In this document: piece by piece, positions 7,210 through 14,453 of the stretch
How the letters are laid out: each line of letters opens with the position of its first letter
How positions within the stretch are numbered: the first letter of the stretch is position 1
From: GCA-2684655 sp051278165
GTDB taxonomy: Bacteria > Planctomycetota > UBA1135 > UBA2386
Direction: 5' to 3'
NCBI GenBank assembly: GCA_051278165.1
Contig: JBNMNW010000125.1
Coordinates: 1 to 15,829, forward strand
Length of the DNA stretch: 15,829 bases
Made by a program: the position numbers and the translations under genes
Notes under the pieces: generated by a model
Database searches by the model: none
What the model saw: the letters and a program-made list of their open reading frames with translations, nothing else
Told to the model about the DNA's origin: nothing

Positions 7210-8469
7210 TTACGTAGTGTTGTTAGCTGAGGTGTTGTTAGCTGAGGTGTTTTCAGCAGAACGTTCTGCCACGCGCTGCAGCAGGCCCGTTGCCGTGGTA
7301 GCGAGCATGACGGCAACCACGGACGCGTATAAGCAGTGCGCCAAGCCTTCGCCAGGCGTCACGCTCGCGGCATACAGGTATCCAGACAGCAGCGTGCCAA
7401 GCAACCGGCCCAACGCATTGGCGGCGTAGTAGAAGCCGACCCGTTCGGCCGTTCGGCCATCTTCATGCAGCGAAACGACTAGCCAGCTGTGCAGGCTGCT
7501 GGTGATCGCAAACAGCACCCCGTAGACACACAGTCCGACCAGCAAAGACATCACGGGTTGCACGTCGCAAGCGACAAGAATCGCGGTGGTGAGCAACGGC
7601 ACGGCTAGCAAACCGGTGTAGTTGCGAACCGCGCGAATGCCGTCGCGATGGTTGGCTCGCTTGATGACGCTCGGCGCGAAGCCTTGAGCTACGCCGTAGA
7701 CAATCACCCAAGCCGCCAGCGCGGCGCCAACCGACAACGACGGCCAACCATTGGCGACCAAATAGAGCGGCAGCGCGACGGCAAACCACGCATCGCGTGA
7801 GCCAAACAAAAACGCGCGCGCCGTGCTGAGCCAGAGCATCACCCGACCTTGCTGCAACATGGAGCGCAACGACGTCTGCTGGCGGCGCGCGATGCTTGGC
7901 ACCATGACGATCGCAAGCACAGCGATGATGCCGAGGCCAATGGCCAGGCCGAGATTGGTTTGGGCAAACCCGCACCACGCCAACAGGGCGCCGCCAGCGA
8001 AGAACCCCAAGCCCTTCATGGTGTTCTTGCTGCCCGTCATCCAGGCGACCAATCGGAACAACCCGGCCGCGGATTCATTCGGCGCGAGTTCGCGCACATA
8101 GCTCTTGGCACTGACTTTGGTCAGGTCCTTGGCGATGCCCGACATCACCTGTGTGCCCATCACATAGAACAGCGTCAACTGGGCTGCATCGACCGACAGT
8201 AACGCACAGGCTCCGGCCTGGAGCACGATGCCGAGCACCAGCGGCGCCTTCAGCCCAAAGCGCGCGCCGAGGAATCCAGACAGCAGATTGGTGACGACGC
8301 CGGCGATCTCATACGGCACCAGCAGCAGCGCCAAGGCCCAAGCCGTTTGCCCCTGCTCGTGAAGGTATAGCAACACCAACATGCGCAAGGCGCCGTCACT
8401 GATCGTGAACGCCCAATAGCAGATAGTGACCAGCAAGTAGCCGCGTAGGTTTGCGGCACCGTTTGCCAT
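7210..8469 (-). CDS. arsJ: ArsJ-type organoarsenical efflux MFS transporter
   Basis: In arsenate-resistant bacteria ArsJ exports 1-arseno-3-phosphoglycerate, the unstable product GAPDH forms from arsenate, giving net arsenate efflux. The 419-aa protein is a polytopic membrane protein with about 11-12 hydrophobic segments. Hallmarks I recognise from the family are the N-terminal YWAFTISDGALRMLVLLYLH, YEIAGVVTNLLSGFLG, SGIAKDLTKVSAKS and WMTGSKNTMKGLGFF. The end is an unusual polar tail with SANNT repeats. The ATG at 8469 is the only good start; no Shine-Dalgarno is visible. It converges on the dehydratase gene (27 bp apart, no clear terminator between) and diverges from the M1 peptidase. Neither gapdh, arsR, arsB nor arsC is adjacent, unlike typical ars operons. 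The family is well supported; the arsenic substrate is carried over from studied relatives. Confidence 0.85.
   Translation of the reverse strand: MANGAANLRGYLLVTICYWAFTISDGALRMLVLLYLHEQGQTAWALALLLVPYEIAGVVTNLLSGFLGARFGLKAPLVLGIVLQAGACALLSVDAAQLTLFYVMGTQVMSGIAKDLTKVSAKSYVRELAPNESAAGLFRLVAWMTGSKNTMKGLGFFAGGALLAWCGFAQTNLGLAIGLGIIAVLAIVMVPSIARRQQTSLRSMLQQGRVMLWLSTARAFLFGSRDAWFAVALPLYLVANGWPSLSVGAALAAWVIVYGVAQGFAPSVIKRANHRDGIRAVRNYTGLLAVPLLTTAILVACDVQPVMSLLVGLCVYGVLFAITSSLHSWLVVSLHEDGRTAERVGFYYAANALGRLLGTLLSGYLYAASVTPGEGLAHCLYASVVAVMLATTATGLLQRVAERSAENTSANNTSANNTT
7217..7246 (-). repeat. Two identical 15-bp repeats at the 3' end of arsJ
   Basis: gtgttgttagctgag (+ strand) occurs twice in direct succession, 7217-7231 and 7232-7246, with a partial continuation. 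On the coding strand it gives the SANNT SANNT tail just before the stop codon at 7210-7212. Confidence 0.95.
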
Positions 8470-8538
8470 AATTGCATGCTAGTCGGGTGGTCTTCGCGGG
8501 AGCAAGTGTTCGCCCTGCACGTAGACTGCCCAGACCCT
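8470..8538. promoter_or_regulatory. Divergent intergenic region between arsJ and the M1 peptidase gene
   Basis: These 69 bp must hold the - strand promoter for arsJ and probably one for the peptidase. I see no convincing -35/-10 pair, no ArsR-like inverted repeat and no Shine-Dalgarno for either gene. The region is assigned by position only. Confidence 0.4.
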
Positions 8539-10185
8539 ATGAAGATTGCATCAAGGCTGCTCGCCCTCGCCTACTCGGTGATGGTGATTCCCGGTATGGC
8601 CCTCAGCCAACAGACCGCCAAGCGCAACGTCTCTGGCGGCCCGCTGCGCGCGGATCAGGCTTGCTACGACGTGCAGCACTACGAACTCGAACTGCTCGTT
8701 GAGCCCAGCGAGAAGTCGATCGACGGCGAGTTGCAGATGCGAGCGCTGGCGACCAAGCCAATCACGAGTTTCGCGCTCGACCTAGACCAGACGCTCAAAG
8801 TCGCAGGCGTCACGATGGCTGGGCAAGCGGTGACGTTCCGCCACCAGGATGGGCGCATCGTGATCGAGCCAGCGAGCGAGATCGCCAAGGGCAGTGAGTT
8901 TGTGGTCGCGGTCAAGTATGGCGGCAAGCCAACGGTTGCGAGCAGGCCGCCGTGGACGGGGGGCTTTACGTGGTCCGAGACCAAGGACGGCAAGCCGTGG
9001 ATCGCAACGTCGTGCCAGGGTGAGGGTGCCGACCTCTGGTGGCCGTGTAAGGATCACCCGTCGGACAAGCCGAACAGCTTTGATCTGCGCTGCACGATTC
9101 CCGCCGGCCTGACGCTGGCAAGTAACGGCACGCTGCAGGGCGTGCCAGTCACCAAGGATGGCCGCACCACGTTCCACTGGCGGTCGGCCTCGCCGATTGC
9201 GAACTACAACGTCGCGCTCAACATCGCGCCCTACATCGAACTAAAGCAAACGTTCGAGTGCATCGATGGCACCAAGATGCCGGTCACGTTCTACGTGTTG
9301 CCCGCCAGCAAGCGGAAGGCCAAGCGTTGCATGCCCGGGTTCCTCGATCACATCAAAGTGTTCGAGCAGTTGCTCGGCCCGTATCCGTTCCGCCACGAGA
9401 AGTATGCGATTGCCGAAACGCCGCACCTCGGCATGGAGCATCAAACGATCATTGCCTACGGCAACGGCTTTCGTGACGAGCAATACGACTGGTTGCACAA
9501 CCACGAATTGGCGCACGAGTGGTGGGGCAACTTAGTCACCTGCCGCGACTGGAAGGACATGTGGTTGCACGAGGGCTTTGGCACCTACATGCAGCCGCTG
9601 TATCGCGAGATTCGCTTTGGCAGAGAGGCCTACGACGAAGAAGTCCATGGGCACCGCACCATGAACCGCAAGCCGCTGGCGCCACGCCAGACGAAGGACT
9701 CCGCGGAGATCTACTTCGGCGGCGGCAGCAACGACATCTACTACAAGGGCAGTTTGGTGCTGCACACGCTGCGATGGCAGTTGGGCGAAAAGAAGTTCTT
9801 CGCAGCGATGCGGCGCTTTGCCTATCCGACCAAGGAGCTCGCCGCTAAGACCGATGGCAGTCAGGTGCGCTTCGTCGACACCGACGATTTCGTCAAACTG
9901 TGCAGTGAGATTGCCGGCGAAGACCTGGGTTGGTGGTTTGAGGTCTACGTTCGCACGAGCGGGTTGCCACGCATCGAATACCAAGCAGCCGATGGGGTTC
10001 TGCATCTGAACTGGGTCACGGCCAAAGATCTGCCATTCACGATGACTGTTCCGGTCACGATCGGCGGGACCGAATACGCGGTTCGCATGCCCGACGGCAA
10101 GGCCGAGATGAAGATCGGCAATGCGGAATACAAGATCGATCCCAACCGCCGCCTGCTGATGGCGAAGCCGCGCAAACTCAAGTAG
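8539..10185 (+). CDS. Secreted M1-family metallopeptidase (aminopeptidase-like)
   Basis: A zinc gluzincin expected to trim N-terminal residues from peptides outside the cytoplasm. From the ATG at 8539 the protein is 548 aa with a signal peptide (MKIASRLLALAYSVMVIPG, cleavage likely after ALS before QQ). The frame extends to 8476, but that would bury the signal. An N-terminal beta domain (about 30-230) is followed by the catalytic domain. This has the substrate motif GMEHQT (the family GxMEN with His for Asn, a variant I have seen in other bacterial M1 enzymes), zinc motif HELAH (322-326) with WWGN, and third ligand E345 in WLHEGFGTY, 18 residues later. A conserved-type tyrosine occurs in DIYYKGSLVLH. 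A short beta C-terminus follows, without the large helical domain of PepN. No Shine-Dalgarno is visible. The next gene starts 14 bp on, so the two secreted proteins may be co-expressed. Confidence 0.9.
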   Translation: MKIASRLLALAYSVMVIPGMALSQQTAKRNVSGGPLRADQACYDVQHYELELLVEPSEKSIDGELQMRALATKPITSFALDLDQTLKVAGVTMAGQAVTFRHQDGRIVIEPASEIAKGSEFVVAVKYGGKPTVASRPPWTGGFTWSETKDGKPWIATSCQGEGADLWWPCKDHPSDKPNSFDLRCTIPAGLTLASNGTLQGVPVTKDGRTTFHWRSASPIANYNVALNIAPYIELKQTFECIDGTKMPVTFYVLPASKRKAKRCMPGFLDHIKVFEQLLGPYPFRHEKYAIAETPHLGMEHQTIIAYGNGFRDEQYDWLHNHELAHEWWGNLVTCRDWKDMWLHEGFGTYMQPLYREIRFGREAYDEEVHGHRTMNRKPLAPRQTKDSAEIYFGGGSNDIYYKGSLVLHTLRWQLGEKKFFAAMRRFAYPTKELAAKTDGSQVRFVDTDDFVKLCSEIAGEDLGWWFEVYVRTSGLPRIEYQAADGVLHLNWVTAKDLPFTMTVPVTIGGTEYAVRMPDGKAEMKIGNAEYKIDPNRRLLMAKPRKLK

Positions 10186-10199
10186 ATCGCGGCTACGCG

Positions 10200-11504
10200 G
10201 TGAAACGGTTAGGCTTAGCGCTCATGTCGCGCTTCCTCGCCATCGCCACGCTTGCTCTTGCCGCCAACGCAGCAGGCCTGTCGTCACTGCTTGCTCAGCG
10301 CATTCCCGAAGGCGCAGAGCCCAATGCGACGACTGGCACGGCCACGCTGTTGCTCTCGGGTCAGGAAGTCTCAGCGAGCTTGTCGTCGGTAGTCGATGAA
10401 GACTGGTTCCGAATCGTGCTAACTGGGTCGACCGACCTGCGCCTGCAAACGGGACCGACTTTGAGTAGCGATATCGGCGACACGGTGCTGACGCTGCTCG
10501 ACGCATCGGGCGGACCGCTGCGGGCCAACGATGATGGTGTCGACGCCGGCTTCTACTCGGACCTGTTCGCCAAGGCCTTGCCGGCGGGCACCTACTACGT
10601 CGCGATCACTGCCGGCGCCAATGCCTCGCCGACTGGTGGCTACTTGCTCGACTTCCGAGCCGAGCCAGCGACGACCATCAGCAGCTTGTTGGTCGCCAAC
10701 GAAGCCGCCGAGAATAACGATCCGCTCACCGGCGGCACCGCGACCAACATCTTAGCGCCGATTCGCTGCAATGGCGACCTGGCGACCACTGGCCACGCGG
10801 GCGACTGGGACTTCTGGCGCATCCTTTCGTTCGGCGATCAGATGCTGCGCATTCGCGTGGCAGGCACGGCGAATCATCCGAACATGCCTGCCGACGACGT
10901 CGCCGTGTATTTGTTCGACGGCGCCACGCCGCCAAACAAGGTCGCGGGCCCGTTCTTCGCGAGCGATCGCGACACGTGGGATCACGCGATCGACATTCGG
11001 ATCACCGGTGGCTTCCATCACCTGGCTGTGCGCGGCGTAGAGGGCAGCCAGCCTGGCAGCTACTACGTCGACCTTGCGACGCGAGCGGTGTCGACGGCGA
11101 CCGTGTTTGCTGGCGGCTGCGGCGGCCGCACGTTGGCATTGCCACAGACGGCGTTGGGGGCCGGCGCGCCGCTGTCGGTCGAGTCGGCCTTCCTCGGCAT
11201 GAGCTACTCGGTCGAAGGCTCGAACCTCGGCAGCAACGGTTTTGCCTTCCACGTCGTCGGTCTGTTGCCGACCTTCGTCGACCTGACGCCGTTCGGCGCG
11301 GTCGGCTGCGTACTAGAAGTTGTCTACGTCGAGACCACGTTCCAGTTTGCAGACCTGGCGGGGCGCGCGACGTGGACCATCGCGGTGCCGGATGATGTCA
11401 GCTTGATCGGCACTAGTTTACACAGTCAGGCGGCCGTGCTCGACTTATCGAACCCGCTCGGAATCACCATCAGCAACCGTGTCGCAACGACGATCGGCCA
11501 CTGA
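10200..11504 (+). CDS. Secreted protein with two PPC-like domains and a conserved-looking C-terminal domain
   Basis: No enzymatic motif is visible. The 434-aa product starts with a signal peptide (hydrophobic stretch about residues 12-32). GTG 10200 gives a basic MKR start; ATG 10224 is an equally possible start. Residues about 36-155 match the pre-peptidase C-terminal (PPC) pattern: EGAEPNATTGTAT, DEDWFRI, TVLTLLDASGG, DDG and AGTYYVAI. Residues about 168-293 are a second PPC-like unit with GDWDFWRI, VYLFDG, HLAVRG and GSYYVDL. Residues about 300-434 form a third domain with GGCGG, FGAVGC (C307 and C370, a likely disulfide), SQAAVLDLSNPLG and a terminal SNRVATTIGH. I associate endings of this type with secreted proteins of some marine planctomycetes, from memory and unverified. 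It follows the M1 peptidase by 14 bp. A surface or extracellular binding role is inferred. Confidence 0.7.
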   Translation: MKRLGLALMSRFLAIATLALAANAAGLSSLLAQRIPEGAEPNATTGTATLLLSGQEVSASLSSVVDEDWFRIVLTGSTDLRLQTGPTLSSDIGDTVLTLLDASGGPLRANDDGVDAGFYSDLFAKALPAGTYYVAITAGANASPTGGYLLDFRAEPATTISSLLVANEAAENNDPLTGGTATNILAPIRCNGDLATTGHAGDWDFWRILSFGDQMLRIRVAGTANHPNMPADDVAVYLFDGATPPNKVAGPFFASDRDTWDHAIDIRITGGFHHLAVRGVEGSQPGSYYVDLATRAVSTATVFAGGCGGRTLALPQTALGAGAPLSVESAFLGMSYSVEGSNLGSNGFAFHVVGLLPTFVDLTPFGAVGCVLEVVYVETTFQFADLAGRATWTIAVPDDVSLIGTSLHSQAAVLDLSNPLGITISNRVATTIGH

Positions 11505-11555
11505 TCCGCAGCGGTTACTGCGAGCTGCCTAAACTAGGGACCTATCGCCCACCAG

Positions 11556-11628
11556 GATCTTCTGGATGCGGCCAGCTTCTGGATGCGCCTAGAGTTTCTT
11601 GATGCGCCTAGAGCTTCTTGATGCGCAG
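11556..11628 (-). repeat. Degenerate 17-19-bp tandem array across the stop codon of the ThuA-DUF1080 gene
   Basis: Four copies related to cttctTGATGCGCctagag lie in direct order, with their shared ttct cores at 11560, 11577, 11596 and 11615 (spacings 17, 19 and 19). The fourth is the coding end (RIKKL and stop at 11608-11610). The other three sit beyond the stop, so the gene's last codons plus the stop have been duplicated outward. Copies nearer the gene are better conserved. Confidence 0.85.
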
Positions 11629-12999
11629 GTTGCGGAAGGCAACTTCGTCGCCATGGTCCTGCAGCGCCATGCGACCGGTAGATGCTTTGCCGAACGGCCA
11701 GTCCTTGAACTTGCTGTTCTGCACCATCTCGGTCCACTCGGGCCCAGCGCACGGGCAGTCGACAACCTTGACGCCATTGAGGTAGTGGTGGAGTCGCCCC
11801 TGAAGAACGACAATACGGCCTTCGTTCCAGCTGCCTGCCGGCAGCACCTTTTTGTTGGTCGCAGGAATCATGTCGTAGAGCGCGCCGACGGCGTGCGCTC
11901 CACCAGGCTTGGCGCCGAGATCGTCGATGACTTGGTATTCGGGGCCGGAGAAGTAGGTCTGCTTGCCTTCGTCGGTGACGTGCCACATCACACCGGAGTT
12001 GGCACGTGCCGCAACCCGGAACGAAAAGCGGAAATCAAAGTCGCCGTATTGCTCGCGCGTCACCAAGTCGCCACCACCGCCTTGAGCTTCGTGCACGATG
12101 GCCGCGTCGCGCACGACCCAACCCTTCGCTGGCGGAGCGTCCTGCTTGAAGCCAGTCCAATGCTCGATCGACTTGCCATCGAACAAGCTCTGGAAGCCGT
12201 TGCTTTGCTCGACGTTGCTCAGCCGATTCAGCGGTGTCGGCGACAACGTGACCTTGCCACTGCCCGCCCATTCACTACCGCGAGCGACCAGGCGCCGCAG
12301 CTGAGGGTCAAACCAAGTCGCATGGGACGGCACGTTGTTGCGCCACACATGACCGAGCGGCGTGTGGAAGACATTGCCCTTACCAAACGTGGCGGCCGTC
12401 ACCATGGGTTCGTGACGACCCGTGCCGCCAGTTTTTGGATCGCTGAACGCGCTCATCAGCACCTGATATTTGGCACCGTCTGCATGCACGAGTCGGTGGT
12501 AGAGCTCGTCGGGATGCATGACGATAGTGTTCATGCCGAGCGTGATGGGGTGGTTGTGGTCGACGACAACCACATCGAACGGGTGGTAGCGGCCATGGCC
12601 AGTGCCCTTGCGCCACAGCAGCCCGACCATCTGCTCATACTCCGTCCAGCCGGGAAACGCATTGTCCGCGGCGTGGATGATCGTGACCCCGCAGCCTTCG
12701 CGAACGGCTTTCAGGAACGAGGCCTCGGCAGTCTTTCCCCAGCGCGGTCCGTTGTAATCCAGCACGATCAGGTCGAGCTTTCCGTCGGCGTGCAATTGTG
12801 CAACGTTTTCCAGGTCCTGCTTTGGCTCGTTGGTGATCGTGACGGAGAACCGGCCGGTCTCGGTCAACACCTTGGCGATCGCCGGCGAGGTCCACTGCCA
12901 GTCGTGGTTGTTGGCACCTGATACCAGCAGCGTCTGGATCGGAGGTTGCTGGGGAGTGAGAGACGCTGACGCAACGAGCAAGAGGGTGGCGACGAACAT
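11608..12999 (-). CDS. Secreted ThuA-like / DUF1080 (3-keto-disaccharide hydrolase) fusion
   Basis: A two-domain protein of 463 aa after a short signal peptide (MFVATLLLVASASLT). Residues about 21-245 are a ThuA-like trehalose-utilisation domain of glutamine-amidotransferase fold: LLVSGANNHDW, LDLIVLDYNG, GCGVTIIHAADNAF and FGKGNVFHTPLGH. Residues about 267-462 are DUF1080, now called 3-keto-disaccharide hydrolase, a concanavalin-like beta sandwich: FQSLFDGKSIEHWTG, ANSGVMWHV, GPEYQVIDD and the end GRMALQDHGDEVAFRNLRIKKL. Proteins of this type in planctomycetes and verrucomicrobia act on oxidised sugars, so a role in carbohydrate breakdown outside the cytoplasm is inferred. No 3-keto-glycoside dehydrogenase (GFO/IDH/MocA) lies next to it. 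The ATG is flanked upstream by an inverted repeat, and no Shine-Dalgarno is seen. It diverges from dacB, 65 bp away. Confidence 0.88.
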   Translation of the reverse strand: MFVATLLLVASASLTPQQPPIQTLLVSGANNHDWQWTSPAIAKVLTETGRFSVTITNEPKQDLENVAQLHADGKLDLIVLDYNGPRWGKTAEASFLKAVREGCGVTIIHAADNAFPGWTEYEQMVGLLWRKGTGHGRYHPFDVVVVDHNHPITLGMNTIVMHPDELYHRLVHADGAKYQVLMSAFSDPKTGGTGRHEPMVTAATFGKGNVFHTPLGHVWRNNVPSHATWFDPQLRRLVARGSEWAGSGKVTLSPTPLNRLSNVEQSNGFQSLFDGKSIEHWTGFKQDAPPAKGWVVRDAAIVHEAQGGGGDLVTREQYGDFDFRFSFRVAARANSGVMWHVTDEGKQTYFSGPEYQVIDDLGAKPGGAHAVGALYDMIPATNKKVLPAGSWNEGRIVVLQGRLHHYLNGVKVVDCPCAGPEWTEMVQNSKFKDWPFGKASTGRMALQDHGDEVAFRNLRIKKL

Positions 13000-13001
13000 G
13001 A

Positions 13002-13020
13002 CGAAACACTAGCCGTTTCG
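13002..13020. promoter_or_regulatory. Inverted repeat CGAAAC-N7-GTTTCG next to the ThuA-DUF1080 start codon
   Basis: A perfect 6-bp inverted repeat with a 7-nt spacer (13002-13007 and 13015-13020) ends 2 nt before the start codon on the - strand. In mRNA it could form a hairpin at the ribosome binding region; in DNA it could be an operator in the 65-bp divergent region shared with dacB. Its length alone does not exclude chance. Confidence 0.35.
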
Positions 13021-13064
13021 GCCCGCCCTGGCGATGTGTCGCGTGTTGCTGTATCCGTTTGATC

Positions 13065-14453
13065 ATGCAACTGAGTGTCCTGCCGGCGCTGGTCCTCGCC
13101 TCAGCGCTATTAACCCCGGCCTCGGCACAGGTCGCGGCCCTGAAACGTGCCGTTGCCGACGCAGAGGCCCGCGCTGTTCGCACCGGCGTCGCGGTCTGTG
13201 ATGCAGACGGCACCGTGCTCTACCGACATCGCGCCGCGGAGGCGTTCGTGCCGGCTAGCAACATGAAGCTGTTGACCGCAGCAGGCGTGCTGCATGGACT
13301 CGGCCAGGACTTCACGTTCCGCACCGTGTTCCGGGTTGTCGATGGCGAATTGCTCGTCGACGCCAGCGGTGATCCGAACTTGCTGCACGACACCGAGCAC
13401 GATCCAATCACGGTGTTTGCAAACGTCGCTCGCGAACTGCGCTCCCGCGACATCCACACCTTGCGCAGCGTGCGCTTGCTGCCAGGAACGTTCGCCGGAC
13501 CGACGCGACCGCCGACGTGGCCGCAAGATCAACTGCACACATACTACTGCGCGCCAACCAGTGGCTTCGTGCTCGAGCTTGGCACGTTCGTCATGTCGAT
13601 CCAACGCAGCGGTGGCCGCAATGCCCTAGTGCAACTGGTGGCGCCACCAAGCGGCTATGCGATCGAGGGTTCGATTGACGAACAGACCTCGCGCAAAGGC
13701 GCGACCTATGGAGCGATCGATCTCGGCGGCAGCCTCAAGGTGCGCGGCAAGTTTTATCGCAAGTCACCGCGCGTAGAGATCACCACGGCGGTCAATGATC
13801 CCGATCGTTGGTATCGCGACACCTTGATCCATCGCCTGGCGGCAGGCGGCATCAAGGTGAGCGCCGATGCGGAGGCCAGCTCGCCTGGCGTCATCTATGA
13901 ACATCGCAGCCGCTTACAGCCGGCACTGCGACGAATACTCGAAGACTCGTCCAACTTCGACGCCGAGCAGTGCGTGCGGGTGCTTGGTGCGGTGAAGAAT
14001 AACGACGGCAGTCTAGAGGGCGGCCGCAAGACACTTGCGCAGCAAGTCGAGCAGCTCGTTGGCAGCATGCCATCAGGCGTCGTGATCACGGATGGCTCTG
14101 GCTTATCGAAGCAGAACCGGGTCACGCCAGGCCTGCTGGTGGTCGCGATGTTCCAAAGCTTTGGCGACGAAGACGGCGCGGTCTTACGTGATTCCTTAGC
14201 CGTCTCCGGTCGCACGGGCACGCTCAGCAGGCGCTTCGTAGGCAGCGATCTGGTTGGTCGGGTGCGGGCGAAGACGGGTTGGATTCGCGGCGCGTCATCG
14301 TTGTCCGGCATGGTAGAGATGCCAGACGGCAAGCGACGCTGGTTCTCGATCCTGATGAACTACGGCCACAAGCGCAACGGCCTCAACAAGGACTTGAAAC
14401 TCATCCAAGAAACCATTGTGCATGCCGTCGCCGGCATCGTCGCGAACGGATGA
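13065..14453 (+). CDS. dacB: D-alanyl-D-alanine carboxypeptidase/endopeptidase, PBP4 type (S13 family)
   Basis: A low-molecular-weight penicillin-binding protein that removes the terminal D-Ala or cuts D,D-crosslinks in peptidoglycan, acting in the periplasm. From the ATG at 13065 the protein is 462 aa with a signal peptide ending PASA before QVA. A TTG two codons upstream is possible but unneeded. All three active-site motifs are present: SxxK as S65-NM-K68 in VPASNMKLLT, SxN as S295-S-N297 in DSSNFDAE, and KTG starting at K403 in RAKTGW. The large insertion between the first two motifs, typical of PBP4, is present (about residues 85-270). Length fits DacB (about 470-480 aa). Its stop overlaps the next gene's ATG. 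The gene indicates that the organism has a peptidoglycan-type wall. Confidence 0.92.
   Translation: MQLSVLPALVLASALLTPASAQVAALKRAVADAEARAVRTGVAVCDADGTVLYRHRAAEAFVPASNMKLLTAAGVLHGLGQDFTFRTVFRVVDGELLVDASGDPNLLHDTEHDPITVFANVARELRSRDIHTLRSVRLLPGTFAGPTRPPTWPQDQLHTYYCAPTSGFVLELGTFVMSIQRSGGRNALVQLVAPPSGYAIEGSIDEQTSRKGATYGAIDLGGSLKVRGKFYRKSPRVEITTAVNDPDRWYRDTLIHRLAAGGIKVSADAEASSPGVIYEHRSRLQPALRRILEDSSNFDAEQCVRVLGAVKNNDGSLEGGRKTLAQQVEQLVGSMPSGVVITDGSGLSKQNRVTPGLLVVAMFQSFGDEDGAVLRDSLAVSGRTGTLSRRFVGSDLVGRVRAKTGWIRGASSLSGMVEMPDGKRRWFSILMNYGHKRNGLNKDLKLIQETIVHAVAGIVANG

Noticed and set aside
10188..10199. CGCG-GCTA-CGCG palindrome between the M1 peptidase and the PPC protein gene
   Set aside because: A 4-bp GC stem is expected often by chance in this composition.
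11507..11522. Hairpin CGCAG-N6-CTGCG after the PPC protein gene as a terminator
   Set aside because: A 5-bp stem without a T-tract is too weak to call.
11599..12921. Long + strand open frame of 440 codons opposite the ThuA-DUF1080 gene
   Set aside because: The - strand product has two clear domains and a signal peptide; the + strand translation has no recognisable domain and is an antisense shadow of GC-rich coding DNA.
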